From the NCBI RefSeq assembly GCF_900188155.1, contig NZ_FZOG01000005.1:1-64000 (forward strand): a stretch of DNA of 64,000 nucleotides, in the 5' to 3' direction. The DNA is from Pseudomonas segetis (GTDB taxonomy: Bacteria > Pseudomonadota > Gammaproteobacteria > Pseudomonadales > Pseudomonadaceae). The notes under the pieces were generated by a model. It had not been told where the DNA came from. It was given only the letters and a program-made list of their open reading frames with translations, and made no database searches. This document shows positions 37,077 to 45,990 of this stretch, piece after piece (the stretch's first letter is position 1; every line of letters starts with the position of its first letter). A program made the position numbers and the translations under genes.

Positions 37077-37517
37077 ATGAACAACTTGACCCTGGACATT
37101 GCTTCAACCATTAGCCAGCGGGCGCTCGCGATCGCCCGCGAAATCAAAACCGCACCGCTGACGGTTGCCGTGCTGGATGCGGGCGGGCACTTGATCAGCC
37201 TGCAGCGCGAAGACGGCGCCAGCCTGCTGCGCCCGCAAATTGCAGTCGGCAAGGCTTGGGGGGCACTGGCGTTGGGCAAGGGGTCGCGAGCCATCGCGCT
37301 TGACGCTCAACAGCGCCCGGCATTTATCGGCTCGGTCAATAATCTGGCGGATGGCAACCTGGTGCCTGCGCCGGGTGGGGTGCTGATTCGCAGCAGCGGC
37401 GGTGTGATTCTCGGGGCAATCGGAATTACCGGCGACACCTCCGATATTGACGAGCAATGTGCGGTTGGCGCTGTCGAGTCGGCGGGTCTACAGGCAGATG
37501 CTGGCGCTGCAGCTTAG
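37077..37517 (+). CDS. glcG: GlcG/HbpS-family heme-binding-like protein
   Basis: A 146-residue protein of the GlcG/HbpS fold. Family elements are TISQRALAIAREIKTAPLTVAVLDAGGHLISLQREDGAS (read in parts), PGGVLIRSSGGVILGAIGITGDTSDIDEQC and the final VESAGL. It has no signal peptide, so it is cytosolic. Such genes often sit beside glycolate/glyoxylate genes, but the function is not established. The start at 37077 was chosen because the upstream extension (from 37008) is aromatic-rich and unlike homologues. It is divergent from gcl. Confidence 0.83.
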   Translation: MNNLTLDIASTISQRALAIAREIKTAPLTVAVLDAGGHLISLQREDGASLLRPQIAVGKAWGALALGKGSRAIALDAQQRPAFIGSVNNLADGNLVPAPGGVLIRSSGGVILGAIGITGDTSDIDEQCAVGAVESAGLQADAGAAA

Positions 37518-37524
37518 CGGAATT

Positions 37525-37552
37525 GCAGGTCGATGCGTTGGCATCGACCTGC
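37525..37552. terminator. Hairpin between convergent glcG-like and LysR genes
   Basis: GCAGGTCGATG (37525-37535) and CATCGACCTGC (37542-37552) form a perfect 11-bp stem with a 6-base loop. It sits directly after the plus-strand stop and at the end of the converging LysR gene, so it may serve both. Confidence 0.6.
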
Positions 37553-37553
37553 C

Positions 37554-38510
37554 TTAGTGGTGGTTCAAGCTGCTGTGCAAGGCGATGTCCCACGGGGGAA
37601 CCGGGCCAAAGCGCGATTTCAGGAACTCCAGCAGCAGCTTGCTTCGCGAGCCGGTTTCGCGGTCCAGGCGCAGGGCATAGATGCCGCTGGGCTCGGGCGC
37701 TGGAAGCCCTCCATCACAGAACAGCGGGACCAGTTCGCCACGCAGCAAATGCTCGCTGATCAACCAGGTTGGCAAGTGGGCGATACCAAGGCCGGATAGT
37801 GCGCTGAAGAGTAAGGTCTCAGCATTGTTGGCGGTCATGCGCATGCGTTGGGGCTTGAATATATTAAGTTTGCCATCTTGTTCGAAGCGCCAGGCGTAGG
37901 GCGGCGCCAGGCTGTCCCAGTCGAGGCCGTCGTGTTCAATCAGCTCGCTGGGCTTGCGTGGCACGCCGTGCTGCTCAAGGTAGTCGGGGCTGGCGCAGAC
38001 AATCCGCACCAAGGGCGACAGTGCGGTGGCGACCAGGCGCGTGTCTTGCAACGGACCGATGCGCAATACCACATCCACCTCTCCCAAATGCGCGCCGTGG
38101 AGGTCGACAAAGCTGTCGATCAGGCGCAACTGCACATCCAGCCCAGGGTAGGCCAGCAGGAAGTCGGCAATCGCCGGGGCCAGGTGCCGGCGGCCAAAGG
38201 GCGAGGGCGCGTCAATGCGAATCAGGCCTTCAGGCTCGCTGCTCAGTGATACCGCTTCGGCGCGGGCCAGGTTCAGTTCATTGAGGATGCGCTTTGCCCG
38301 TTCGGCGAAGGCGGTCCCGGCCGGGGTTACCCGTACTGCGTGAGTGGTGCGGCTGAACAGGCAACTGCCCAACGACTGTTCCAACGCATCAATGCGTCGG
38401 GCTACAGCTGAGGGGGTCAGTGGGTGACGTCTTGCGGCTGCCGAAAAGCTGCCGGTTTCGAGCACGTCAAGAAAGATGACCAGCTGATGGGTGAGGGCGT
38501 CGGGATTCAT
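37554..38510 (-). CDS. LysR-family transcriptional regulator
   Basis: A 318-residue LysR regulator of the group with the PSPFGRRHLAPAIADFL effector-domain motif. The N-terminal HTH reads QLVIFLDVLETGSFSAAARRHPLTPSAVARRIDALEQSLG. The effector domain starts near residue 90. It is divergent from the TauE-like permease gene (spacer ~110 bases) and may regulate it. The inducer is unknown. Confidence 0.9.
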   Translation of the reverse strand: MNPDALTHQLVIFLDVLETGSFSAAARRHPLTPSAVARRIDALEQSLGSCLFSRTTHAVRVTPAGTAFAERAKRILNELNLARAEAVSLSSEPEGLIRIDAPSPFGRRHLAPAIADFLLAYPGLDVQLRLIDSFVDLHGAHLGEVDVVLRIGPLQDTRLVATALSPLVRIVCASPDYLEQHGVPRKPSELIEHDGLDWDSLAPPYAWRFEQDGKLNIFKPQRMRMTANNAETLLFSALSGLGIAHLPTWLISEHLLRGELVPLFCDGGLPAPEPSGIYALRLDRETGSRSKLLLEFLKSRFGPVPPWDIALHSSLNHH

Positions 38511-38620
38511 ATCAAGCTCGCTTGTGCGAATTATGCATAGCCATTGTGCGCTGCTGTGCGTTTCCAGAGTGGTTCCAAGGCTATAGCATGCGCAGCATCT
38601 TCACCAGAATGCAGAGATTT

Positions 38621-39376
38621 ATGAGCCTGTTTGATTTTGCGATAAACGTTGTATTGGGTGCCATGCTCGGCTCGCTTGGCGGCTTGTTCGGTATTGGCGG
38701 CGGGTTGATCGCTATCCCGGCGCTGGGGATCCTGTTCGGTCTCGATCAGCAATTGGCCCAGGGCACAGGCCTGGTCATGGTTGTGCCAAACGTATTATTG
38801 GCACTCTGGCGCTACCACCAACGCAACCGTATCGATATTCGCCATGCCTTGATGCTGGCTGTCAGCAGCTTTTGTTTTGCGCTGCTCGGTGCCGGGTGGG
38901 CTGTCAATATCGATGCAGAACGCATGCGGGTTGGCTTTATTGTGTTTTTGTTGGTCCTGGCGGCGTACAACGTTTCGCGCTTGTTCTACCGCCCGGTGCC
39001 GGGCAGTACTCAATTGCGTTACCCCTGGCCGTGGCTGGGCGTGCTGGGTGGTGGAGCAGGTTTACTGGGCGGTTTGCTTGGTGTCGGCGGGGCCGTGGTG
39101 GCCACACCGGTATTGACCAGTGTATTTGGCACCACGCAGGTTGTTGCCCAGGGGTTGTCGCTGGCGCTTGCTGCGCCCAGCACCGCTGTGACCCTGGCAA
39201 CCTATGGTTTGCACGGGCACGTTGACTGGATGATGGGCTTGCCGCTGGCCATTGGCGGTTTGCTTAGCATCAGCTGGGGGGTGAGACTTGCCCACGCCCT
39301 GCCGGAACGGGTGTTGCGGGCCATGTTCGCGGGCTTCCTGGTGGTCTGTGCGGTGCTACTTGCGTTTAAAGTTTAA
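38621..39376 (+). CDS. TauE/SafE-family membrane transporter
   Basis: A 251-residue inner-membrane protein with about eight helices in two halves, each opening with the glycine-rich family motif (LGGLFGIGGGLIAIPAL and LLGGLLGVGGAVVATPVL). Members export sulfite, sulfoacetate or other organosulfur anions, but the substrate is not readable here. The start at 38621 (MSLFDFAINVV) fits homologues; an ATG at 38588 has a better AAGG site and is an alternative. The 3' end overlaps the converging LysR gene by 11 bases. Confidence 0.85.
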   Translation: MSLFDFAINVVLGAMLGSLGGLFGIGGGLIAIPALGILFGLDQQLAQGTGLVMVVPNVLLALWRYHQRNRIDIRHALMLAVSSFCFALLGAGWAVNIDAERMRVGFIVFLLVLAAYNVSRLFYRPVPGSTQLRYPWPWLGVLGGGAGLLGGLLGVGGAVVATPVLTSVFGTTQVVAQGLSLALAAPSTAVTLATYGLHGHVDWMMGLPLAIGGLLSISWGVRLAHALPERVLRAMFAGFLVVCAVLLAFKV

Positions 39377-40220
39377 AGCCTTCGATGATGTGCTCGGCCA
39401 GTGTTTCGGTTACTGGGGAGTGATGGCTGTTATTGCGCAATAACACGATACTGGCCATGGGCATTGCGGGCAGGCCTTCATGTTCGCCGAGAATGCGCAT
39501 GTTGGGCGTGATCAGGCTCTGCAATTGCGCGGTGATAGCGAGTCCGGCACTGACCACCGCCATGATGGCTGACAGGCTTGGGCTGGTGTAGGCAATGCGG
39601 TACTCGCGTTCAATCGAGTCCAGGGCATTGCAGGCCCATGAGCGGCAAAAACATTCGGAGTTGAACATTGCCAGGGGCAGCGGCGTTTGTTCATGGGGAT
39701 TGAACCCTTCCGCCTCGGCCCAGACGATACGTTCCTGGCGCAATAGCTGGCCAATTTCGGTGCCCGGCTCGCGGGTGACAATGGTCAGGTCCAGATCCTG
39801 GCGTTGCAGCAACTGGAATGAGGGCTCGCAGTGCAGCTCGACCTGGATCAGCGGGTATGCCTGGGCAAAGCGCGAGAGAATCCCGGGCATAAAGCGCATC
39901 ACGTAGTCATCTGGCGTGCCAATGCGCACTGAACCGACCATATGTGGCTCGCGCAAGGTGGTCATCACCTCACCATGCAGTTTGAGAATCCGCCGCGCAT
40001 AGCCCAGCAATACATGGCCTTCGGCAGTGAGGCTGAGTTGACGACCATCGCGCTGGAACAGCGGGCGCTGCATCACATCATCCTCAAGGCGCTTCATTTG
40101 CATGCTCACCGCCGACTGGGTGCGATTCACCACCTCGGCGGCCCGGGTAAAACCGCCGTAATCGGCAATGGCGACGAAGGTACGCAACAATTCGCTGTCG
40201 ATGCTGGGGTAGTTGGCCAT
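39366..40220 (-). CDS. LysR-family transcriptional regulator
   Basis: A 284-residue LysR regulator. The HTH region is LLRTFVAIADYGGFTRAAEVVNRTQSAVSMQMKRLEDDV. The effector domain begins with VRIGTPDDYVMRFMPGIL, a pattern seen in the HdfR/CbbR-like branch with TPDDY. It is convergent with the TauE-like permease and divergent from the DUF1127 gene ~100 bases away. The target is unknown. Confidence 0.9.
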   Translation of the reverse strand: MANYPSIDSELLRTFVAIADYGGFTRAAEVVNRTQSAVSMQMKRLEDDVMQRPLFQRDGRQLSLTAEGHVLLGYARRILKLHGEVMTTLREPHMVGSVRIGTPDDYVMRFMPGILSRFAQAYPLIQVELHCEPSFQLLQRQDLDLTIVTREPGTEIGQLLRQERIVWAEAEGFNPHEQTPLPLAMFNSECFCRSWACNALDSIEREYRIAYTSPSLSAIMAVVSAGLAITAQLQSLITPNMRILGEHEGLPAMPMASIVLLRNNSHHSPVTETLAEHIIEGFKL

Positions 40221-40316
40221 TGATCAATCCTGGAGATGTATTGCATAAGAAACATTCGTTGGATTGATCATAGGGCAAGTTGGAGACTGTCGCCATCCCC
40301 AAAGGAGGGCGACAAA

Positions 40317-40556
40317 ATGAAAGCTCAAAAAGGTTATGCAATCGCAGCTGTATGGTCGGTAAAAGGTTTGTCGGTTCGTGCTTATGCGCAGTTCGCCTGG
40401 GCGCAGGTCAAACGCTGGAATCAACTGGCAAAAGAGCGTCAGCAACTGGCGGCATTGGGTGATGAGGCACTTAAAGACATTGGTTTGAGTCGTGCCGATG
40501 TCATGCAGGAAGTCGAGCGCCCATTCTGGGACGATCCGTTCAAGCACCGCTCTTGA
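40317..40556 (+). CDS. DUF1127 small protein
   Basis: A 79-residue protein. The C-terminal half carries the DUF1127 motif WNQLAKERQQLAALGDEALKDIGLSRADV. Small DUF1127 proteins in other bacteria bind RNA or affect phosphate and carbon metabolism; the role here is unknown. A strong AAAGGAGGG site precedes the ATG at 40317. It is divergent from a LysR gene that may control it. Confidence 0.85.
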   Translation: MKAQKGYAIAAVWSVKGLSVRAYAQFAWAQVKRWNQLAKERQQLAALGDEALKDIGLSRADVMQEVERPFWDDPFKHRS

Positions 40557-40659
40557 TGGACACTGACCCGCCTGAACAGGCGCACCTTTCTAAAACGGCT
40601 GCGTCTGTTCAGCCAGGCGCTGGTCAGCTAGGGTAAGGCGCTCAGCCGTGGAGAGCCCC

Positions 40660-41895
40660 ATGCCCGAAATCCAATCGCTATCACTCAAGCAGGCACGCCG
40701 ACTGGTGTTGGCCGCCCAAGGTTTTAATGCACGGCAACCTAAAACAGTGAAAGCCGCTCACCTCAATGCCACAATCGAGCGCCTGGGCCTTGTGCAAATT
40801 GATTCGGTCAATGCGCTGGTGCGTTCGCACTACCTGCCGTTGTATTCACGCCTTGGTCATTATTCCCAGGCGCTGCTTGAACAAGCGGCCTGGAGTTCTG
40901 GACGCCAGCGTAAATTGTTCGAGTATTGGGGCCACGAGGCTTCCTTGATGCCCCTGTCGTTCTATCCGTTGATGCGCTGGCGAATGCAGCGTGCGGAGCG
41001 GGGTGAGGGCATCTACAAGCAATTGGCCAGCTTTGGCCGTGAACAGCAGCCCTTGATCCATTCGGTTTTGCAGTCGGTCAGGGAGCGCGGAGCGTTGGGC
41101 GCTGGCAGCCTGGCTGCGGGTGACAAGTCAAAAGGACCCTGGTGGGGCTGGAGCGATGAAAAACATGCGCTGGAATGGTTGTTCGCTGCCGGGCATGTCA
41201 CCGTCGCCGGGCGCAATGGTTTCGAGCGTCTATACGATTTGCCGGAGCGGGTTTTGCCTGCTGCTGTGCTTAATCACGCAGAGGTGGATGAAGCCACTGC
41301 GCAGCGCCAATTATTGATGCATTCGGCGCAGGCCCTCGGCGTTGCCAGCGAGATTGACCTGCGCGACTATTTTCGCCTGGACCCGCGTGACAGCAAGGCA
41401 CGTATCGGCGAATTGCTTGAGTCTGGCCAGTTGACAGAGGTCGCCGTGCAAGGCTGGAGCAAGCCAGGCTATTACCCGGGCACTGAGTTGAAAATTCCAC
41501 GCAGGGTGGTGGCAAGTGCGTTGCTGTCGCCGTTTGACTCATTGGTTTGGCAGCGCCAGCGTACTGAGCGCCTGTTTGATTTTCGCTATCGCCTGGAAAT
41601 CTACACGCCCCAGCACAAACGGGTCTATGGCTATTACGTGCTGCCGTTTCTACACAACGAACAACTGTGCGCACGGCTGGACCTGCGTGCCGAGCGCGCC
41701 AAGGGTTGCCTGGCCTTGCACGCGCTGCACAGCGAGGCCGGGGGGCTGGATGATGGCGCCATTGTGGCCATGGCAGAGCAATTGCAGAACATGGCGGCAT
41801 GGCTGGGCTTGTCGCATGTGGTGGTCAATTGTCGGCGACCCGAGGCAGTGCGTTTGCGAGCCCGGTTGCAGGGTAGCCCGTCGGCGTTCGATTAA
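40660..41895 (+). CDS. YcaQ-like winged-helix DNA glycosylase family protein
   Basis: A 411-residue protein of the HTH_42/YcaQ (AlkX) family. In E. coli YcaQ unhooks interstrand DNA crosslinks. Visible marks are SLKQARRLVLAAQGF, LGLVQIDSVNALVRSHYLPLYSRLG, FEYWGHEASLMP and LSPFDSLVWQRQRTERLFDFRYRLEIY near the C-terminus. The QxD-like motif of YcaQ corresponds to VQIDSVN here. GGAG precedes the ATG at 40660; a GTG at 40648 is in frame. It lies just before pyrF with a ~55-base gap. Confidence 0.85.
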   Translation: MPEIQSLSLKQARRLVLAAQGFNARQPKTVKAAHLNATIERLGLVQIDSVNALVRSHYLPLYSRLGHYSQALLEQAAWSSGRQRKLFEYWGHEASLMPLSFYPLMRWRMQRAERGEGIYKQLASFGREQQPLIHSVLQSVRERGALGAGSLAAGDKSKGPWWGWSDEKHALEWLFAAGHVTVAGRNGFERLYDLPERVLPAAVLNHAEVDEATAQRQLLMHSAQALGVASEIDLRDYFRLDPRDSKARIGELLESGQLTEVAVQGWSKPGYYPGTELKIPRRVVASALLSPFDSLVWQRQRTERLFDFRYRLEIYTPQHKRVYGYYVLPFLHNEQLCARLDLRAERAKGCLALHALHSEAGGLDDGAIVAMAEQLQNMAAWLGLSHVVVNCRRPEAVRLRARLQGSPSAFD

Positions 41896-41949
41896 TCAGG
41901 CGGTAATTCGGCTACAATGCGCGGCGAAATTGACCACGAGAGCCCGACT

Positions 41950-42648
41950 ATGTCCGACTGCCAGACTCCAATCATTGTTGCTTTGGATTTTCCGACCCGT
42001 GATGCCGCTTTAGCCTTGGCTGATCAGCTCGATCCTAAGCTATGCCGGGTCAAGGTCGGCAAGGAACTGTTCACCCGTTGTGGTCCAGAAATCGTTTCGG
42101 CGCTGGGCAATAAAGGTTTTGAAGTATTCCTCGATCTCAAATTCCACGATATTCCCAACACCACAGCCATGGCCGTCAAGGCCGCCGCTGAAATGGGTGT
42201 GTGGATGGTCAACGTTCATTGCTCTGGCGGCTTGCGCATGATGAGTGCCTGCCGCGAAACCCTCGACAGCTTGAACGGCGCCAAACCCTTGCTGATTGGT
42301 GTGACCGTGCTGACCAGCATGGAGCAGCAGGACCTGGCTGGCATCGGCCTTGATGTCACGCCCCAGGAGCAGGTGCTGCGCCTGGCCGGTCTGGCACAAC
42401 AGGCGGGCATGGATGGCTTGGTCTGCTCGGCCCAGGAGGCGCAAATCCTCAAGCAGCGTTTTGCCCAGTTGCAACTGGTCACGCCTGGTATCCGTCCAGC
42501 GGGCAGCGCCCAGGATGACCAGCGCCGTATCCTGACGCCAAGCCAGGCCATGGCGGCGGGGTCGGACTATCTGGTAATTGGCCGGCCAATCAGCCAGGCG
42601 GCCAACCCCGCACAAGCGTTGATTGATGTTGTCGCCGAGCTGTCTTAA
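41950..42648 (+). CDS. pyrF: Orotidine 5'-phosphate decarboxylase
   Basis: A 232-residue enzyme for the last step of UMP synthesis. The catalytic Asp-x-Lys-x-x-Asp array is in [15 protein letters not shown], with the phosphate-binding VTPGIRP and YLVIGRPIS near the C-terminus. Length is standard. The ATG at 41950 was chosen over 41917. It lies upstream of queF with a ~27-base gap. Confidence 0.97.
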   Translation: MSDCQTPIIVALDFPTRDAALALADQLDPKLCRVKVGKELFTRCGPEIVSALGNKGFEVFLDLKFHDIPNTTAMAVKAAAEMGVWMVNVHCSGGLRMMSACRETLDSLNGAKPLLIGVTVLTSMEQQDLAGIGLDVTPQEQVLRLAGLAQQAGMDGLVCSAQEAQILKQRFAQLQLVTPGIRPAGSAQDDQRRILTPSQAMAAGSDYLVIGRPISQAANPAQALIDVVAELS

Positions 42649-42675
42649 CCGCTGCATGTTCCACGGGTAATCAAT

Positions 42676-43506
42676 ATGCATCCTGCTGCTGAAGATTCGC
42701 CGCTGGGTAAATCCAGCGAGTACATCGCAACCTACACGCCGTCGTTGCTGTTTCCAATCCCGCGCGCGCCCAAGTGGGCCGAGCTGGGCCTGAGCGCCGA
42801 CACCTTGCCTTACCAAGGTGTGGATTTCTGGAACTGTTTCGAACTCTCCTGGCTGTTGCCAACGGGTAAGCCGGTGGTGGCCATTGGTGAGTTTGCAATC
42901 CCGGCTGACTCCCCGAACATCATCGAATCAAAGTCATTCAAGCTGTACCTCAACTCGTTGAACCAGAGCGTTTTTGCAAGCACGGCTGAGCTGGTCGAGG
43001 TAATCAGCAAGGACTTGTCCGCCGCTGCCGGCAAACCGGTTTTGGTCAAGGTGCGCAGCCTTGATGATGTGGCCGCCGATGGCGTCTCATCGCTGCCGGG
43101 CTTGTGCATTGACGATGCCGACATCAGCATCAGCAACTACGAGCAGCCACAGCCCGAGCTGCTGCGTTGTGATGCGCAACGCGTGGTTAGCGAAACCCTG
43201 TACAGCCATTTGCTCAAATCAAATTGCCCGGTCACCGGACAGCCGGACTGGGGCACAGTGGTCATCGAGTATCGTGGCCCGGCCCTGGATCAAGGCAGTC
43301 TATTGGCTTACCTGGTGAGTTTCCGCCAGCATGCCGATTTCCACGAGCAGTGCGTCGAGCGGATCTTTCTCGATATCCAGCGTCTGCTCAAGCCGGATTC
43401 ATTGACTGTATATGCGCGTTATGTGCGTCGCGGTGGCCTGGATATCAATCCATATCGCAGCACCGGGCCGATCAAGCCTGACAATCGCCGACTGGTTCGC
43501 CAGTAA
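42676..43506 (+). CDS. queF: NADPH-dependent 7-cyano-7-deazaguanine reductase
   Basis: A 276-residue long-form (YqcD/E. coli-type) QueF that reduces preQ0 to preQ1 for queuosine in tRNA. The active-site Cys is in [20 protein letters not shown], followed by the catalytic-site Asp, and the substrate motif [23 protein letters not shown] is intact. The tandem N-terminal half with [17 protein letters not shown] is as expected. A strong terminator follows the stop. Confidence 0.97.
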   Translation: MHPAAEDSPLGKSSEYIATYTPSLLFPIPRAPKWAELGLSADTLPYQGVDFWNCFELSWLLPTGKPVVAIGEFAIPADSPNIIESKSFKLYLNSLNQSVFASTAELVEVISKDLSAAAGKPVLVKVRSLDDVAADGVSSLPGLCIDDADISISNYEQPQPELLRCDAQRVVSETLYSHLLKSNCPVTGQPDWGTVVIEYRGPALDQGSLLAYLVSFRQHADFHEQCVERIFLDIQRLLKPDSLTVYARYVRRGGLDINPYRSTGPIKPDNRRLVRQ

Positions 43507-43508
43507 GC

Positions 43509-43537
43509 AAAAAGCCCAGCGAATGCTGGGCTTTTTT
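43509..43537 (+). terminator. Intrinsic terminator of queF
   Basis: AAGCCCAGC (43512-43520) pairs with GCTGGGCTT (43525-43533) around GAAT, followed by T residues to 43537. Confidence 0.92.
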
Positions 43538-43664
43538 GGGGCTGGCGAGCGACCTTGGTAGTGGCGCCGTCTTATCAGGCATATTTAACACGGTAAATAT
43601 GCAGGTGGTTTACCGGGTTCTGGTGGACAGGCTTGGCGTTGTCGCACCCTGGACGTTTCTCGGT

Positions 43665-43931
43665 TCAGATGCCCATGTTGGCCAGGCTCTGCACAATATT
43701 GCGCAGGGTGCCCGCCAGGGTCGGGTGGCTGACTTCAAAGCGCTCAACCGCGAGGTTTACGCCATCAACAAGGGTTGCATCAGGCGCAGCTGCGGCTTCG
43801 CGCGCCAGTTGCAGTTCGATCTCCTGAGACAGAACGTAGAGTTCCGCGCGCTCTTGTTCGCTCAGTGGCGAGTCTTGAGACAGCTGCGCACGCAGTTCAT
43901 CGAGTTGCTGCTGCAAACGGCTAGCAGGCAT
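43665..43931 (-). CDS. DUF4404-family protein
   Basis: An 88-residue acidic, helical protein. LQQQLDELRAQLSQDSPLSEQERAELYVLSQEIELQLA is likely a coiled coil, followed by VDGVNLAVERFEVSHPTLAGTLRNIVQSLANMGI. The pattern fits DUF4404. The ATG at 43931 is preceded by an AAAGGGAG site; the frame to 44051 reads poorly. Function is unknown. P. aeruginosa has a like gene near queF. Confidence 0.8.
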   Translation of the reverse strand: MPASRLQQQLDELRAQLSQDSPLSEQERAELYVLSQEIELQLAREAAAAPDATLVDGVNLAVERFEVSHPTLAGTLRNIVQSLANMGI

Positions 43932-44200
43932 ATGACGCTCCCTTTTCAAATAGTTAAAGCAATAGACCTTAGGCAGTCGCGAAAAATCCATGGCAATGGG
44001 GAACTCCTGCCAAAGGTGCGGAAAAACGATCGGGGCGCGCTCGACGTTCACCCCTTGGGGGCCGCAGCAAGGGCTGCGCCAGTCATGCCTGGCGCAGTAT
44101 TTTCAGGGATTCCTTAACCTGAGCATAATCCACCCGCCGTTGCTTTGCTTGTCCGGCATCAAGCTTTGTCACAATTTATACGGGTGTTGGAGACCTGTGC

Positions 44201-44755
44201 TCAGTTTGCGGCAAGCAGGGCCTGTTCTATGCGTGGATAGAAATACTCGAGGTCTGGGGTCTTCATCTGCGGGTCCTTGCCCATGTCGTCCAGGCGTCGC
44301 AAGGTCAGTGCGTCCTGTGCATAAGGCGCTCGCAGGAAGGCCTCTATCTCGCGATCATTGAAGGGGCCGCCCTGGAGTTGCAGGCTATGGCGTGACGCAT
44401 CTGACAACGCTGCGTGATACTGCGGGTCGACTGCGCATAGATAGCGCTTGGCGGCGACATGCAGGCGAATGGGTTGCCAGACCGAGTCGGCAAATAGTGC
44501 GCGCAACAACTCGGCGCCGCGCTCTTCATGGCGCATGTCTTCGTCCAGGCCACTGTCAGGGTCATGGAGCAAGTGACCGATATCGTGCAGCAGTGCGGCG
44601 ACAATCAAGCTGTTGCGACAGCCTGAGCGTTCGGCAAAGGTTGCGCACTGCAGCGCATGTTGGGTCTGGCTGATCTCTTCGCCATAGGGCAGGTTGCCGC
44701 GGTCGGCGAACAAGGTGCTGATTTGCTTGGTAAATTGTGTCAGGCACAGGCTCAT
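44201..44755 (-). CDS. HD-domain oxygenase-like protein (PhnZ/TmpB type)
   Basis: A 184-residue HD-domain protein whose residues match the mixed-valence di-iron oxygenases rather than phosphohydrolases: Tyr24 and Glu27 (LPYGEEISQTQHAL), His33, His57-Asp58 and His61 (LLHDIGH), a Lys in HVAAKRYL and an Asp in RRLDDMGKD. In PhnZ the same set cleaves 2-amino-1-hydroxyethylphosphonate. The gene overlaps by 4 bases the upstream HAD-like gene, so the two are translated together. A phosphonate or related substrate is inferred; no other phosphonate genes are present. Confidence 0.8.
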   Translation of the reverse strand: MSLCLTQFTKQISTLFADRGNLPYGEEISQTQHALQCATFAERSGCRNSLIVAALLHDIGHLLHDPDSGLDEDMRHEERGAELLRALFADSVWQPIRLHVAAKRYLCAVDPQYHAALSDASRHSLQLQGGPFNDREIEAFLRAPYAQDALTLRRLDDMGKDPQMKTPDLEYFYPRIEQALLAAN

Positions 44756-45378
44756 GGCCGTTCTCCCTTGAGCCTACGAAGATTAAGATCATTCAAGCAT
44801 GGGCCCAGCTCAGTAAGTTGATCAGTCACGGCATGGGCGCCAAGTCGGTAAAGCTCCAGGGTCGCCTGGGCGCGCAGTTGCTCGCGTTCAGTGGCTTCAA
44901 GTGCCTGCCAGTCGCCCAGGGCCTTGCCGCAGAGTTGCCCGCAGGCCGCCAAGCCGATGGTCCACAGGCCTGCATTGAGGCCCGCCTGGAGTAAACGCGG
45001 CTCGCTACTTATGAGCACGCAGCCGTCGAGTCGATTGACGTTCAGGGCCATCAATGCTTGCCAGCAGGCATCGGGTGCAGGCCAGGCGCGAGCAGGGCGG
45101 TTACCGGCCTTGATCCACTGGGGCAGTTGGCTGCTCAGTTGGGTGCAGGCCTGATCGGGCAATTCATCAAGCCAGGCGCAGGGCACTTTGTGCTGGTGCA
45201 GGTCATTGAGCAGTTCATGGGCGCCAGGGGCCAGTTCGGCATGGCTGGCTAAATCAGTGCTGGTGTCCGTGCCCGAGCCAAGGCTGGCTGATTGTGCGCG
45301 GGCACCAAAATCGACCAGGCAACCGCTCAGGCCGAATAAAACCGCTGTGAATTGAGGGGGAGTCGCTGGCGCGTTCAT
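44752..45378 (-). CDS. HAD-like, phosphonatase-related protein lacking the nucleophile Asp
   Basis: A 208-residue protein that aligns in pattern with phosphonoacetaldehyde hydrolase-related HAD proteins. The motif I position reads VLFGLSGCLVDFGA, so both aspartates of the usual DxD are replaced (Gly16 and Ser18). Downstream, CVLISSEPRLLQAGLNAGLWTIGLAACG matches the motif II-to-IV region of phosphonatase-like proteins. It is probably not a classical HAD phosphotransferase. It may act with the overlapping HD-domain oxygenase-like protein; this is inference. P. aeruginosa carries a similar pair. Confidence 0.75.
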   Translation of the reverse strand: MNAPATPPQFTAVLFGLSGCLVDFGARAQSASLGSGTDTSTDLASHAELAPGAHELLNDLHQHKVPCAWLDELPDQACTQLSSQLPQWIKAGNRPARAWPAPDACWQALMALNVNRLDGCVLISSEPRLLQAGLNAGLWTIGLAACGQLCGKALGDWQALEATEREQLRAQATLELYRLGAHAVTDQLTELGPCLNDLNLRRLKGERP

Positions 45379-45454
45379 TCCGTCGTCCTTGAAATGGTCT
45401 AGTCCAGAGTCTAAACAGCCAAGGTGACGAGGGGATGAACGCTATATGACAGTA

Positions 45455-45886
45455 TTAAGTCGCCGCGCCAGCGCTCAGCGCGCTGAGTTGGTTGCGCAAG
45501 TGCTCGGGCAGGGGCACGGAAGTATTATGCCCATGGTCGACCCAGACCAGCTTGCAGTGGCCTTCGCCGTATGTGATCTCAGGGGCTTCAAGGGTCGTCA
45601 AGCGATGCTCCAGCACCAGGCTGCTGCGGCCTATTGCGCCTAAAAACAGCTCGATCTTGACTGTGGCAGGGTGGGTGACCGGTTTCAGGTAGGTGTGCAG
45701 TGTTTGCAATACCACAGGTGCGATGGTGCCGCTGTTGAGGCTGATACCGGCGCATTCGAACCAGGCGACCCTGGCCTCTTCCAGGTATTGCAAGTACAGG
45801 GTGTTGTTGACATGGCCGTAGCTATCCATGTCTCCCCAGCGAACCGGGATTGATGCCTTGTGAAGTAGGTGCTTGTTTTCAGTCAT
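45455..45886 (-). CDS. Hotdog-fold acyl-CoA thioesterase (YbgC/4HBT type)
   Basis: A 143-residue thioesterase. The catalytic Asp is in IPVRWGDMDSYGHVNNTLYLQYLEEARVAWF, the 4HBT/YbgC signature. The remaining beta strands follow the hotdog fold. It hydrolyses an acyl-CoA, the chain type being unknown. The start at 45886 gives MTENKHLLHK; a TTG two codons earlier is possible. It is divergent from mlaA. Confidence 0.87.
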   Translation of the reverse strand: MTENKHLLHKASIPVRWGDMDSYGHVNNTLYLQYLEEARVAWFECAGISLNSGTIAPVVLQTLHTYLKPVTHPATVKIELFLGAIGRSSLVLEHRLTTLEAPEITYGEGHCKLVWVDHGHNTSVPLPEHLRNQLSALSAGAAT

Positions 45887-45990
45887 CTGCAAAGGTCACT
45901 ATGCTGCAACGAATAGACGTTAAGCATTATACTGCGCGGCTTTATAAGGCAGGCCCGACACCGGCGCTTAATTTTCAAGGAGAACGATTA

